Shown piece after piece: positions 46,958-58,371 of a stretch of 64,000 nucleotides of DNA; the first letter of the stretch is position 1; every line of letters starts with the position of its first letter. The notes under the pieces were generated by a model that was not told the origin of the DNA, ran no database searches, and saw only the letters and a list, made by a program, of their open reading frames with translations. The stretch spans positions 496,001 through 560,000 of the forward strand of contig RHGM01000001.1 of the NCBI GenBank assembly GCA_003724185.1, in the 5' to 3' direction. The stretch comes from Porphyrobacter sp. IPPAS B-1204. Its GTDB lineage: Bacteria; Pseudomonadota; Alphaproteobacteria; Sphingomonadales; Sphingomonadaceae. The position numbers were made by a program, and so were the translations under genes.

Positions 46958-47341
46958 ATGAGCGTGATGACCCCAACCCACACGATTTCTGCCGATCTCG
47001 ACCGCGCCGAGGTTCATTTCACCATCGGCGGATATTGGGATCCGGAGGGAATGAAGCGGTTCCTGTTTGAGCTTGGCGAGGCGGCAAAGCCGCTGATGAA
47101 GCGCGGAGAGCCCTTCAGCGCGCTGGGCGATCTGCGCGAATTCATGCCGCAGGACCGTGACACCAGCAACGCCATCCGCGACAGCATCAGCGCCGGGGCA
47201 CGCAATGGCTTGCGGCGCTTTGCAGTGATTTCGTCCGCATCGCTGGTGCGGATGCAATATCGCCGGATCGCGCAGGCGGTGGAGGTCGAATTTTTCGACA
47301 GCGTGGCCGAAGCGACCATCTGGCTGCGCCGGCCCGGCTGA
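46958..47341 (+). CDS. STAS/SpoIIAA-like domain protein
   Basis: 127 residues. The alternating pattern DRAEVHFTIGGYWDPEGMKRFLFELGEAAKPLMKRGEPFSALGDLREF fits the SpoIIAA-like STAS fold. The usual phosphorylatable Ser is replaced by other residues, so a classic anti-sigma antagonist role is uncertain. It is close to ilvE and trhO but unrelated in function. Confidence 0.5.
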   Translation: MSVMTPTHTISADLDRAEVHFTIGGYWDPEGMKRFLFELGEAAKPLMKRGEPFSALGDLREFMPQDRDTSNAIRDSISAGARNGLRRFAVISSASLVRMQYRRIAQAVEVEFFDSVAEATIWLRRPG

Positions 47342-47398
47342 CCGGCCTTCCCCCACCGCCATTGAAGCAAGGCAGCGCAATCGGCTAAGGGCGCGGGC

Positions 47399-48337
47399 AT
47401 GGCCGATCATCCCGTCACCGTTGCCGCGCTTTACCAGTTCACGCCCTTCCCCGATCCCGGCTCGTTGCGTGCGCCGCTGCTCGCCGCCTGCGAGGAGGCG
47501 GGGGTCAAGGGCACGCTGCTGCTGGCGCGCGAGGGGATCAACGGCACCATTGCGGGCACCGATAACGCACTCGCCAGCGTGCTCGGCCACATCCGCAAGA
47601 TACCGGGCTGCGCGGGCCTCGACGTGAAGTTCTCCGCCGCGCCTGCCATGCCGTTCCACCGCATGAAGGTGCGCGTGAAGCGCGAGATCGTCACCATGGG
47701 CGAACCGGACATCGACCCCACCCTGTCCGCGGGCCACTATGTCGATCCGCATGATTGGAACGCGCTGATCGCCGATCCGGACACCATCGTGATCGACACG
47801 CGCAATGATTACGAAGTCGCAGTCGGCACCTTTGCGGGCGCGGTCGATCCGCAGACGCCGACGTTCCGCGATTTTCCCGCATGGTTCCGGCAGCACCGCG
47901 ATGAACTGCTGGACGGCAAAAAGAAGGTCGCAATGTTCTGCACCGGCGGCATCCGCTGCGAGAAATCCACCGCCTTTCTGCGGTCCGAAGGCGTGGGCGA
48001 AGTCTATCACCTCAAGGGCGGTATTCTGAAGTATCTGGAACAAGTCCCTGAAACAGATAGCCTGTGGCAGGGTGAATGCTTCGTGTTCGATGAGCGGGTA
48101 ACGGTGCGCCATGGCCTTGAGCAAGGCACCTTCCAGCTGTGCCGCGCCTGCCGCCGCCCGCTGGATGCCGCAGCCCTTGCCCATCCCGATTATGAAGACG
48201 GGGTGAGCTGCCCCGCCTGCATCCATGAACGCACGCCCGAACAGCGTGCTGGTTATGCGGAGCGCCAGCGGCAAGAGGCACTGGCCCGCCAGCGCGGGGA
48301 GTTGCACGTGGGTGCGGTGCGGCTGCCGAAGGAATGA
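47399..48337 (+). CDS. trhO: tRNA uridine-34 5-hydroxylase (rhodanese family)
   Basis: 312 residues. A ferredoxin-like N-terminal domain ([20 protein letters not shown]) precedes a rhodanese domain. The loop [11 protein letters not shown] holds the catalytic Cys181. TrhO (YceA) hydroxylates U34 of tRNA with O2. The C-terminus has paired cysteines (CRACRRPLD ... CPACIHE), a zinc-like site common in the family. Its stop overlaps the GST start (ATGA). Confidence 0.93.
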   Translation: MADHPVTVAALYQFTPFPDPGSLRAPLLAACEEAGVKGTLLLAREGINGTIAGTDNALASVLGHIRKIPGCAGLDVKFSAAPAMPFHRMKVRVKREIVTMGEPDIDPTLSAGHYVDPHDWNALIADPDTIVIDTRNDYEVAVGTFAGAVDPQTPTFRDFPAWFRQHRDELLDGKKKVAMFCTGGIRCEKSTAFLRSEGVGEVYHLKGGILKYLEQVPETDSLWQGECFVFDERVTVRHGLEQGTFQLCRACRRPLDAAALAHPDYEDGVSCPACIHERTPEQRAGYAERQRQEALARQRGELHVGAVRLPKE

Positions 48338-48966
48338 CTGCGGCTCCCATCCTCTATTCCTTTCGCCGTTGCCCCTATGCGATGCGGGCGCGGATGGCCC
48401 TTTGGGTGGCGGGGGTGACAGTGACCTTGCGCGAGGTAAAGCTCGCCGCCAAACCGCCCGCGCTGATCGCTGCCTCGTCCAAAGCGACCGTGCCGGTGCT
48501 GGTGCTGGCCGATGGAACGGTGATCGACGAAAGCCTCGGCATCATGCGGTGGGCGCTCGCACGCAATGACCCCGAAGGCTGGCTGGACGGTGACGATCCG
48601 GCGCTGATCGCCGTCAATGACGGGGTGTTCAAACATCATCTCGACCGGGCGAAATATCCGGGGCGGTATGAGGAGGACGGCGTGACCGACCACCGCGCCG
48701 CCGCACTCGCGCTGCTCGACCCGCTGGAGACGCGGCTGGCGGCATCGCCGTGGCTGTGCGGGGGCAAGCGCAGCCTCACCGATATCGCGCTGTTCCCCTT
48801 CATCCGCCAGTTCGCCGCGATTGATCCGGCATGGTTCGAGGGCCTGCCCCTTCCGCATTTGCAGGCATGGCTGGAGCGTCTGGTAACCTCCGACCTGTTC
48901 GCAAGCGTGATGCCCAAATTCACGCCGTGGCAGGAGGGCGACGCTCCGGTGCAGTTCGGGCCTTAA
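48334..48966 (+). CDS. Glutathione S-transferase-like protein
   Basis: 210 residues. The thioredoxin-fold domain begins [16 protein letters not shown], with Cys13 as the likely catalytic residue (CPYA motif of the beta/omega types). [21 protein letters not shown] is the glutathione-binding strand-loop. The C-terminal helical domain contains [14 protein letters not shown]. It is translationally coupled to trhO and converges with the LysR gene, overlapping by 4 bases. Confidence 0.88.
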   Translation: MTAAPILYSFRRCPYAMRARMALWVAGVTVTLREVKLAAKPPALIAASSKATVPVLVLADGTVIDESLGIMRWALARNDPEGWLDGDDPALIAVNDGVFKHHLDRAKYPGRYEEDGVTDHRAAALALLDPLETRLAASPWLCGGKRSLTDIALFPFIRQFAAIDPAWFEGLPLPHLQAWLERLVTSDLFASVMPKFTPWQEGDAPVQFGP

Positions 48967-49856
48967 CCCCCCAACCCGTCCCGAAACGCATCCACCAGCC
49001 AGCTTGCCGCAGGGCCAAGCCGCGTGTCGCGCCGCCACAGCGCCGACAGCCGGTAATGCGCGCCCGGCTTTTCGGGCAGATCAAGCTCCACCAGCGCGCC
49101 GCTGGCGATGTCACGTGCCACCATCGCGCGCGGCATATTGCCCCAGCCCAGCCCTTCCTTCAGCAGCGAATGCTTGGCGCCCAGATCGCCCAGCCGCCAG
49201 GTCAGCGGGCTGAGCACGGAAAACTCGCGGCCCTCGGTCAGGGGAGAACGATCGGTCAGTACCAGTTGCAGGTGGCGGCGGCTTTCCCCGGGACCGACAC
49301 CGGGACGCGCCAAAGGGTGCGACGGCGCGGCGACAGGGATCAGGTCGATTTCGCCCACCGCCTGCCGCTCCAGCGCGGGCTGGTCGCCGATCACCGGCCC
49401 GCCGATGGCAAGGTCGGCCCCGCCCTCGATCAGGCAGGCGGCCACCGCGCCCAGCCCTTCGATCCGCAAGGTCAGCGCGCAGGTCGGAAAGATGCGCCGG
49501 AATTCGCCCAGCACATGGGCGGTGATTTCGCCCGGCACCATCACATCGATCACCAGCGTCAGCGAAGGCTCCTGCCCCGCATGGAGCGAGCGTGCCTTCG
49601 CCAGCAGCGCGTCCACTCCGTCAGCCACGGCGCGGGCTTCGGCGAGGAGCCCCTCTCCCGCCGCCGTCAGCACAGGGCGGCGCGATCCTTCGCGCGCGAA
49701 CAGTCTGAGGCCGAGCTGCGCCTCCAGCTGCGCGATGCCGTATGACACCGCCGAAACCGCCCTCCCCTGTGCCTTGGCTGCCCCGCCAAAGCTGCCGTGT
49801 TCGGCAACCGCAAGGAAGATGCGCAGCTGATCGAGGGTGGGTTCACCGAGCTTCAT
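48963..49856 (-). CDS. LysR-family regulator of the pirin-azoreductase module
   Basis: 297 residues from ATG 49856. The HTH is LDQLRIFLAVAEHGSFGGAAKAQGRAVSAVSYGIAQLE. The effector domain follows. It diverges from a pirin gene, with an inverted repeat in the gap immediately upstream of its own start. The LysR-pirin-azoreductase arrangement is frequent in proteobacteria and points to a quinone or electrophile response. Confidence 0.88.
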   Translation of the reverse strand: MKLGEPTLDQLRIFLAVAEHGSFGGAAKAQGRAVSAVSYGIAQLEAQLGLRLFAREGSRRPVLTAAGEGLLAEARAVADGVDALLAKARSLHAGQEPSLTLVIDVMVPGEITAHVLGEFRRIFPTCALTLRIEGLGAVAACLIEGGADLAIGGPVIGDQPALERQAVGEIDLIPVAAPSHPLARPGVGPGESRRHLQLVLTDRSPLTEGREFSVLSPLTWRLGDLGAKHSLLKEGLGWGNMPRAMVARDIASGALVELDLPEKPGAHYRLSALWRRDTRLGPAASWLVDAFRDGLGG

Positions 49857-49862
49857 GGGACA

Positions 49863-49883
49863 ATGTTCAGATACTCCGAACAT
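49863..49883. promoter_or_regulatory. LysR operator candidate
   Basis: ATGTTC (49863-49868) is inverted as GAACAT (49878-49883) with 9 bases between, an interrupted palindrome with the T-N11-A pattern of LysR sites. It lies 7 bases upstream of the LysR gene and 77 bases from the pirin gene. Confidence 0.6.
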
Positions 49884-49959
49884 CTTGGCAAGTTTTATCG
49901 CACTTATCCGTTTGAACCATCCGGCCTATCTCCCGTTCAACAGAACAAGGAGACACGAC

Positions 49960-50661
49960 ATGATCGAACTTCGTCCCTTCAACACGCTTGGCGCGGCCAA
50001 CCACGGCTGGCTCGACGCGCATCACCATTTCTCCTTCGCCAGCTACCACGATCCCGCCCGCGTCCACTGGGGCGCCCTGCGGGTGTGGAACGATGACAAG
50101 ATCGCCGCCGGCACCGGCTTTCCCACCCATCCGCACAGCGACATGGAGATCATCACCTATGTCCGCACCGGCGCGATCACGCACCGTGACAGCATGGGCA
50201 ACGAAGGCCGCACCGAAGCGGGCGATGTGCAGGTGATGAGTGCAGGCAGCGGTGTGCGCCATTCGGAATACAATCTCGAAGGCACTGATACCACGCTGTT
50301 CCAGATCTGGATCATCCCCGATGAACGCGGCGGCGAGCCGAGCTGGGGGGCACGCCAGTTCCCCAAGGAGGGCCGCGAAGGCGCTTTCGTCCCGCTCGCC
50401 AGCGGTGTCGCCAACGACAACGATGCGCTCAAGATCCGTGCCGATGCGCGGGTGCTCGGCGCGACGATCAAGGCGGGGGAAAGCGTGACCTACACGCCCC
50501 GCAGCGCTGACCGTCACCTCTATCTGGTGCCCGCCACCGGCAAGATCCGCATTGCCGATGTCGAGGCGAATGCCCGTGACGGCGTGGCGATCACCGCGCT
50601 CGAAAGCGTCACCATCACCGCGCTGGAAGACAGCGAAGTGGTGCTGGTCGACGCGGCCTAA
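49960..50661 (+). CDS. Pirin-family cupin (quercetin dioxygenase-like)
   Basis: 233 residues. The metal-binding residues are in the HPHSDMEIITY motif and in GVRHSEYN, as in YhhW. Such proteins oxidise quercetin in vitro or act as metal-dependent regulators. The ATG has an AAGGAG box upstream. It is followed 98 bases later by the azoreductase gene; both are probably controlled by the divergent LysR regulator. Confidence 0.9.
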   Translation: MIELRPFNTLGAANHGWLDAHHHFSFASYHDPARVHWGALRVWNDDKIAAGTGFPTHPHSDMEIITYVRTGAITHRDSMGNEGRTEAGDVQVMSAGSGVRHSEYNLEGTDTTLFQIWIIPDERGGEPSWGARQFPKEGREGAFVPLASGVANDNDALKIRADARVLGATIKAGESVTYTPRSADRHLYLVPATGKIRIADVEANARDGVAITALESVTITALEDSEVVLVDAA

Positions 50662-50759
50662 CAGTCCCCCCGGAGCCGGCTGGCCGCCCCCTGCCGGCCG
50701 GCTCCACCCCTGTCCCGTCCTCAAGCAGCGAAGCGGTAGGACACAAAAAGGAATCCCCG

Positions 50760-51356
50760 ATGAGCAACATCCTCTACATCACCGCCAGCATCCGTTCCGA
50801 CAGCGAAAGCGTGTCGCGCGGGCTCGGCCAGCGCATCGTTGATGGCCTCGCCGCCAAGACCGGTGCCAGCGTCATCACCCGCGATCTGGCCGCCAATGAT
50901 CTGCCTTACGTGAGCGCCGAACGCTTCGCCGCGAACCTGACGCCCGCCGCAGATCGCACCGCAGAACAGGCCGAACTCGCCGCCATCGCCGACACGCTAA
51001 TTGCCGAACTGGAGGCGGCTGACACCATCGTGATCGCCAGCCCGGTGTACAATTTCGCCGCCCCCGCGACGCTGAAGGCCTGGGCCGATCTGGTCGCGCG
51101 CAACGGCACCACCTTCCGCTACACCGCGACCGGCCCCGAAGGGCTGCTGACCGGCAAGAAGGCCTATCTCGCCATCGCCAGCGGCGGCACCCCGATGGGC
51201 AGCGACATCGACTTCATGAGCCGCTGGCTGACCTTCTTCCTCGGCTTCATCGGCATCACCGATGTCGAAATGGTCGCGGCTGACGGGATCATGGGCGAAG
51301 GTGGCGAGGAAAAGATCGCCGCCGCGCAGAAACAGGCGGAAACGCTGGCGGCCTGA
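50760..51356 (+). CDS. azoR: FMN-dependent NADH-azoreductase
   Basis: 198 residues of the flavodoxin-like fold. ITASIRSDSESVSRGLGQRI near the N-terminus binds FMN phosphate, and SPVYNFAAPATLKAWAD is typical of AzoR. The enzyme reduces azo dyes and, more likely in vivo, quinones. The start has an AAGGA box. It ends just before a G/C-rich palindrome that probably ends transcription. Confidence 0.92.
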   Translation: MSNILYITASIRSDSESVSRGLGQRIVDGLAAKTGASVITRDLAANDLPYVSAERFAANLTPAADRTAEQAELAAIADTLIAELEAADTIVIASPVYNFAAPATLKAWADLVARNGTTFRYTATGPEGLLTGKKAYLAIASGGTPMGSDIDFMSRWLTFFLGFIGITDVEMVAADGIMGEGGEEKIAAAQKQAETLAA

Positions 51357-51386
51357 TTGTCCAGATACCTGCTTGCCCTCGCCTAG

Positions 51387-51412
51387 CCCCCCCTAGCCCC
51401 GCTTAGGGGGGG
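51387..51412. terminator. Bidirectional hairpin between azoR and the EamA gene
   Basis: CCCCCCCTA (51387-51395) pairs with TAGGGGGGG (51404-51412) through an 8-base loop. It lies 31 bases past the azoR stop and 11 bases past the EamA stop on the other strand. No U-run, so a partial terminator. Confidence 0.5.
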
Positions 51413-51422
51413 TGTTGCGGCG

Positions 51423-52324
51423 CTAGATCTTGGGCCGCATCAGCTGCCATTTGAAGAAGGTGCGGCTCGGGCGGATGACGATGATCGCCACGCCCGCCAG
51501 CGCCATTGTTCCGCCCACGATCAGCGGCCAGCCGATGGTGTCGCCGGTCAGCCATGTGCCAAAGGCAATGGTCAGCAGCGGCGTGAGCAGCGTCAGCGGC
51601 ACGATCAGATTGGCGTCATTCGCCTGAAACAGCCGGAAATAGGCCGAATGCGCGCCGACCGAGACGACCACGCCAGCAAACAGCACGCACCCCGCCACCG
51701 CCAGCGGTGCGGCGGTGACAGCGGCAATCTGCCCGCTTTCCAGCAGCAATGTCGCAGGCAACATAACGCCAAGCGAGGCGACCCCCGCCCAGGCCTGAAG
51801 CGCCACCGCGCCCACCTCCAGCCGCTTGACGAAGACCGAGGCGAAGGCTCCGATCAGCACGCCCGCAAAGGCAAAGCCCAGCCCCACCGGATCGCCCGCA
51901 TCGGACGGCGCGCCGATGGCAAGGCCGACACCGCCCAGCGCCAGCGCCATGCCCAGCCCGCGCCGCCAGCGCACCTCCTCGCCCAGAAACATGATCGCGA
52001 ACAGCACCGTCAACGGCGCGCCGGCGAGGTTGACGATGCCGACGGCAGAAGGGCTCGCCGTCTGCAGCCCGACGAATTGCAGCCCGAAGCTCCCGCCCGT
52101 AATGGCAAAGCCGATCAGCAGCACCAGCGGCAGCCGGTCAGGCCGACCGCGCAGCAGCAGCGGGAACAGCACCGCCAGCACCGTCGCGGAACGCAGCACG
52201 GTATAGAACAGCGGCGGCAGGCCGAGCGTCGACACCGCGATCTTGCTGACCACGACGTTCAAGGCCCAGGCGACATTGCAGAACAGCATGATACCCAGCG
52301 CGGAGAGAGGCAGGCTTTTGGGCA

Positions 52325-52325
<1 letters not shown>
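51423..52325 (-). CDS. EamA/DMT-family transporter
   Basis: 300 residues with ten predicted membrane helices in two repeats of five. NVAWALNVVVSKIAVSTLGLPPLFYTVLR begins the first EamA repeat and GVLIGAFASVFVKRLEVGAVALQAWAGV the second. Substrate unknown (metabolite or amino acid efflux is common). Its start overlaps the nadE stop (TGATG), so it is translated together with nadE. Confidence 0.88.
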
Positions 52326-54415
<2,090 letters not shown>

Positions 54416-54469
54416 CGCCTGCGCATCTCCTGGCTAGCGGCGGGGCATAACGCGGCTTGCCCGTGCTGC

Positions 54470-55489
54470 CTAGGCCGCGTCGCTACACAGGTATTCGCTG
54501 GCTGTCCCGCATTCGTCGAGAAAGGCGATCAGCCCGCGTTCGGCGCGGGTAAGCCAGCGCGTCTGGCGCGGCAGCGTCAGCGCGGCGCGCCACGCCTCCT
54601 GCCCCTCGATCCGCGCAATCACCGCCGGATGAACATAGGAACTGCGCGCAATCGCCGGCGTATTCCCGAGCCGCTGCGCCACATTTTCCAGCATTTCGGA
54701 CAATTTCACCCTGCCCCGTCCCGTCGCCAGCTTTTCGAAGGCGAGGCTGCTGGCATGGAAAGTGCGGAAATGCTTGGCGCTGAAATCCGCGCCCGTCGTT
54801 TCGCGCAGGTAGGCGTTGACCTCGCCCGAGGTGACAGGCCGCACCTCGCCTTCGTCGCCCATGTAGCGGAACAGGTGATCGTCCGCTTCCCCGGCCAGAT
54901 CCTGCATCCGCTGCACGGCCCGCGCCAACTGTGCATCGACCAGCGTCAGGTCATGTTCCTTGCCGCCCTTGCCGGTGAACTCCAGCACGATCCGCCGCGA
55001 ACCGACCTCGGCGTGACCGGCGCGCAAGGTGGTCGCGCCATAGCTCGCATTGGTGCGGGCATAGTGTTCGTTGCCGACGCGGATCGCCGACAGGTCGAGC
55101 AACCGCACCACCGCCGCCAGTGCGCGCTCGCGGGTCACGCGGGGCTGCGCAAGGTCTTCTTTCACCCGCTTGCGCACCAGCGGCAGCAAATGGCCGAACC
55201 GCGCACAGGCATCATACTTGGCGCTTTCCTGCGCACTGCGGAAATCGGGATGATAACGATACTGTTTGCGCCCCGCGTCGTCATATCCGGTGGCAAGGAT
55301 ATGGCCGTTGGGCGCCGGGCAGAACCACGCATCGTGATAGGCGGGGGGAAGAGCAATCGCATTGAGCCGCGCGCGTTCTTCAGAATCGCGGATCAGGGTG
55401 CCTGACGGGTTGTAATAGGCCCAGCCCTTGCCTGCCCGCCGCCGGGTGATGCCGGGCAGATCATCGTCAACATAGACCAGCTTTTCCAT
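54470..55489 (-). CDS. Eukaryotic-type DNA topoisomerase IB
   Basis: 339 residues from ATG 55489, the length of poxvirus-like bacterial TopIB. LLDLSAIRVGNEHYA contains the catalytic Arg, a conserved Lys follows in the FTGKGGKEHD hairpin, KHFRTFHAS holds the Arg-His pair, and Tyr lies in ARSSYVHPAV. It relaxes supercoils by a 3'-phosphotyrosine intermediate. The TTG at 55495 is a possible start two codons upstream. Confidence 0.92.
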   Translation of the reverse strand: MEKLVYVDDDLPGITRRRAGKGWAYYNPSGTLIRDSEERARLNAIALPPAYHDAWFCPAPNGHILATGYDDAGRKQYRYHPDFRSAQESAKYDACARFGHLLPLVRKRVKEDLAQPRVTRERALAAVVRLLDLSAIRVGNEHYARTNASYGATTLRAGHAEVGSRRIVLEFTGKGGKEHDLTLVDAQLARAVQRMQDLAGEADDHLFRYMGDEGEVRPVTSGEVNAYLRETTGADFSAKHFRTFHASSLAFEKLATGRGRVKLSEMLENVAQRLGNTPAIARSSYVHPAVIARIEGQEAWRAALTLPRQTRWLTRAERGLIAFLDECGTASEYLCSDAA

Positions 55490-55605
55490 CGCCAAGGAAA
55501 TGCGCCCGCGCCCGGCAATGTTCCACCTTGCGCAAGTCCCCCGCCAGCGCCAGCTAGGCTTTCACGATAGCACGCGCTTTTGCTGCGCCCAAAGGAGTAA
55601 TCCCC

Positions 55606-56466
55606 ATGGCCGATCCGACCTACACCCCGCCCGCCGTCTGGAGCGCCGATACCGTGTCCGGCGGCCGCTTTGCCAGCATCAACCGGCCGACCGCCGGCGC
55701 GCGCGAAGACCGGGAACTGCCCGTCGGCGCGCATCCCTTCCAGCTCTATTCGCTCGCCACGCCCAACGGGGTGAAGGCGACGATCATGCTCGAAGAGCTG
55801 CTGGAGGCCGGACACACCGGCGCGGAATATGACGCCTGGACCGTCAACATCTCGTCGGGCGAGCAATTCGGCAGCGGCTTTGTCGGCGTGAACCCCAATT
55901 CCAAGATCCCCGCCCTGCTCGACCGCAGCGATCCTCACGCACCGTTCCGCGTCTTCGAAAGCGGCGCGATCCTTGTCCATCTGGCCGAGACCTTCGGGAT
56001 GTTCCTGCCCACCGCCCCGCAGGCCCGCGCCGAGGTGCTGAGCTGGGTGTTCTGGCAAGTCGCCAGCGGCCCCTTCATCGGCGGCGGCTTTGGCCATTTC
56101 TATGCCTATGCCCCGGAGAAATACGAATATCCGATCAACCGCTACGCGATGGAAACCAAGCGGATCTTCGATGTCGCGGACAAGCGCCTTGCGGACAGCC
56201 GCTTCCTTGCCGGTGACGAATACACCCTTGCCGACATCGCGAACTTCCCCTGGCTCGCACCGTTTACCACCGGCGACATCTACAACGACGCCAAGACCTT
56301 CCTCAGCATCGACGATTACAAGCACGTGGGGCGCTGGGTGAAGGAAATCGCCGCCAGACCGGCGGTGCAGCGCGGGCGGATCGTCAACAAGGTGTGGGGC
56401 GACGAGGACACGCAGCTGAAGGAACGCCACTCAGCCGCAGACTTCGCCGGCAAGCGCCTCGATTGA
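55606..56466 (+). CDS. yghU: YghU-type glutathione S-transferase/disulfide reductase
   Basis: 286 residues, the length of YghU. LPVGAHPFQLYSLATPNGVKATIMLEELL opens the thioredoxin domain; NPNSKIPALLDR and VFESGAILVHLAETFG bind glutathione; GDEYTLADIANFPWL is the helical-domain cap. YghU binds two glutathiones and reduces organic peroxides and disulfides. AAAGGAG precedes the ATG. A 10-bp inverted repeat follows the stop. Confidence 0.92.
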   Translation: MADPTYTPPAVWSADTVSGGRFASINRPTAGAREDRELPVGAHPFQLYSLATPNGVKATIMLEELLEAGHTGAEYDAWTVNISSGEQFGSGFVGVNPNSKIPALLDRSDPHAPFRVFESGAILVHLAETFGMFLPTAPQARAEVLSWVFWQVASGPFIGGGFGHFYAYAPEKYEYPINRYAMETKRIFDVADKRLADSRFLAGDEYTLADIANFPWLAPFTTGDIYNDAKTFLSIDDYKHVGRWVKEIAARPAVQRGRIVNKVWGDEDTQLKERHSAADFAGKRLD

Positions 56467-56489
56467 CCCGCGACGCTTGAGAGACAGCG

Positions 56490-56523
56490 AAAAAAGGGGG
56501 CGAACACGTGCTTTCGCCCCCTT
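56490..56523. terminator. Inverted repeat after yghU
   Basis: AAGGGGGCGA (56494-56503) pairs perfectly with TCGCCCCCTT (56514-56523). A T-run (six As on the plus strand at 56490-56495) exists only on the minus strand, so an intrinsic terminator would face left; on the plus strand it is a hairpin between yghU and tRNA-Gln. Confidence 0.6.
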
Positions 56524-56562
56524 CCCATATGCATTTGAGCCGCTATAGAGCGCGGCTCTTGC

Positions 56563-56637
56563 TGGGGCGTAGCCAAGCGGTAAGGCAGCGGTTTTTGGTA
56601 CCGCCATGCGAAGGTTCGAATCCTTCCGCCCCAGCCA
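56563..56637 (+). tRNA. tRNA-Gln (anticodon TTG)
   Basis: A full cloverleaf. The acceptor arm TGGGGCG pairs with CGCCCCA, and CCA is encoded at the end (56635-56637). The anticodon stem GCGGT/ACCGC encloses the loop TTTTGGT, giving anticodon TTG. The T-arm has GTTCGAATC. A TATAGA box 14 bases upstream may be its -10. Confidence 0.95.
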
Positions 56638-56754
56638 GTTTCCCGATATTCTGCTCGGCACGTCCGATTAGCCTTCATGGCAGCGCCTGCCGACGCGGGC
56701 GGGCTCGGTAACGCGCGCTCGACAAGCCTCGCCCTTTTGCGCACTGGTCCTGCC

Positions 56755-57432
56755 ATGACGCTTTTGCCGCACACACATCGCCCAGCGACCTCCCGCCCGG
56801 CATGGCTGGCGACGGCTCTGGCCGGGGTGGTGGTTCCCGCAGTGGCCATCGGATTGCTGGCGGATGCGCCGCCCGGTCTGGTTGCCGGGCCCATCCTTGC
56901 AACAGGCCTGATGGGGGCCGGGATGATCGGCGCTGCGGCCGCGGGGCGGTTGTGGATCGGTGTCGCGCTCGCCCTGCTGACGGGCGCCGGACTTGTGCTG
57001 TCAGGACGGATGGCCGGGCTGCTGCCGCCTGCGCATCTTCTTCCGGCCGCCTTCGCCATGCTCGTCGCCAGCGTCAGCTTCGCCGCACGGGGCGCGCTGT
57101 TTGCCCGCAGCATGGCGGACAAGGGCTGGTGGATCGCGGTGGCGGTGGTCGCGGGCGAGGCGGCGATTATCGCCACCGCCGCAGCGCGTCCGGGCGATCT
57201 GCCAGAATGGCTGCTGGTGCTGCTGCCGGCCCAATGGGCCAGCGCCGCGATCAGGGCCGCACTGGGCGGCGCTAGCACGCTGGCAGCGGGCGCGCCCTTG
57301 CTCGCCCTTGCCGGCACCGCGGCAGCGACCCTGCTGGTGGCCCGGCTGTGGCCAAGCCGCTGGCCCTATCTGGTGATGTTCACGACCTGGCTCGCCCTGT
57401 CGGCGCTTGTCTGGCACAATCCTGCTCCCTGA
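56755..57432 (+). CDS. Hypothetical multi-span membrane protein
   Basis: About 225 residues from ATG 56755; the longer frame has an unlikely N-terminus. It has seven or so hydrophobic segments rich in Ala, Leu, Val and Gly (for example LATALAGVVVPAVAIGLLAD and LLVARLWPSRWPYLVMFTTWLALSAL). No signature or family was recognised. It lies between tRNA-Gln and the arsenic operon. Confidence 0.65.
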   Translation: MTLLPHTHRPATSRPAWLATALAGVVVPAVAIGLLADAPPGLVAGPILATGLMGAGMIGAAAAGRLWIGVALALLTGAGLVLSGRMAGLLPPAHLLPAAFAMLVASVSFAARGALFARSMADKGWWIAVAVVAGEAAIIATAAARPGDLPEWLLVLLPAQWASAAIRAALGGASTLAAGAPLLALAGTAAATLLVARLWPSRWPYLVMFTTWLALSALVWHNPAP

Positions 57433-57453
57433 CAGCCGCTTATCACCGGCGCA

Positions 57454-57503
57454 TTGACAACCAGCGCAGGCTCATTCATTCGACATTTCTCGAAAGGTCG
57501 AAT
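57454..57503 (+). promoter_or_regulatory. ars operon promoter and ArsR operator
   Basis: A consensus TTGACA -35 is at 57454-57459. ATTCGAC (57478-57484) is inverted as GTCGAAT (57497-57503) with a 12-base spacer; this perfect 7-bp repeat overlaps the region where the -10 should lie and ends 2 bases before the arsR start. It fits an ArsR repressor site released by arsenite. Confidence 0.75.
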
Positions 57504-57505
57504 CT

Positions 57506-57862
57506 ATGGATGATCACGCTGCTTCCGTCTGGGCTGTCGATGCGCTCGGCGCGCTGGCGCACGAGACGCGGCTGGCCGTGTTCCGCGCATTGGTGAAAGC
57601 CGGACCGCAAGGCATGATCGCAGGCGCGATCGCCGACCATTGCGGCGTTCCGCCCTCCACCATGTCGCACCACCTCGCCAGCCTCGAACGCGCCGGTCTG
57701 GTGCAGTCGGAACGGGAAAGCCGCCTGATCCATTACCGCGCCGATTATGACGGGATGCGCCGCCTGCTGACCTTCCTGATGCAGGACTGCTGCGGCGGCG
57801 CGCCGGAAATGTGTTCCGACCTGATGGCAGGCCTGACCTGCGAACCCCTGACCAGAGGCTGA
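57506..57862 (+). CDS. arsR: ArsR-family arsenite-responsive repressor
   Basis: 118 residues. The winged HTH contains HCGVPPSTMSHHLASLERAGLV. Cysteines cluster at the C-terminus (DCCGGAPEMC), an As(III)-binding layout of the type with the site outside the alpha3 CVC motif. It is the first gene of the operon, 2 bases before arsC, with its own operator just upstream. Confidence 0.93.
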   Translation: MDDHAASVWAVDALGALAHETRLAVFRALVKAGPQGMIAGAIADHCGVPPSTMSHHLASLERAGLVQSERESRLIHYRADYDGMRRLLTFLMQDCCGGAPEMCSDLMAGLTCEPLTRG

Positions 57863-57864
57863 CG

Positions 57865-58371
57865 ATGCCTGACACCCCCTTCACCGTGCTGGTCCTGTGC
57901 ACCGGCAATTCCGCCCGATCGATTCTGGGCGAGGCGCTGTTCAATCATCTGGGAGAGGACCGCGTTCGGGCCTTCAGCGCAGGCAGCAAGCCCAAGGGCG
58001 TGCCCCATCCGGGCGCGCTGAGGCTGCTGGAGCGGCGCGGGATCGACACCGCGCCTTTCCGGTCCAAAAGCTGGGACGAATTCACCGCGCCAGGTAGCCC
58101 GCCCATCGACCTTGCCATCACCGTCTGCGGCAATGCTGCGGGCGAGGCCTGCCCGGTGTTCCTCGGCAGCCCGCTCAAAGCCCATTGGGGCCTGCCCGAT
58201 CCGGCTGATGTGACCGGCAACGAAGCGGAGGTGGACGCCGCCTTCGAGGAAACCTGGCGCCTGCTGGAGATGCGGGTGCGGGCCTTTCTTGCGCTCGACC
58301 GGGCGGCGCTGGACAAGCCTGCCTTTCAGACCGCCCTTGCCGAAATCGGCGCAATGGAAGGGGCCGCGTGA
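57865..58371 (+). CDS. arsC: Arsenate reductase, LMW-phosphatase type
   Basis: 168 residues. The P-loop CTGNSARS (C-x5-R-S) begins near residue 11. The resolving cysteine pair is [13 protein letters not shown]. The enzyme reduces As(V) to As(III), which the Acr3 pump exports. Start at ATG 57865, 2 bases after arsR. The stop shares bases with the acr3 start (GTGATG). Confidence 0.93.
   Translation: MPDTPFTVLVLCTGNSARSILGEALFNHLGEDRVRAFSAGSKPKGVPHPGALRLLERRGIDTAPFRSKSWDEFTAPGSPPIDLAITVCGNAAGEACPVFLGSPLKAHWGLPDPADVTGNEAEVDAAFEETWRLLEMRVRAFLALDRAALDKPAFQTALAEIGAMEGAA

Noticed and set aside
51387..51412. Strong intrinsic terminator for azoR
   Set aside because: The stem is strong, but there is no U-run, so it is listed only as a partial, bidirectional hairpin.
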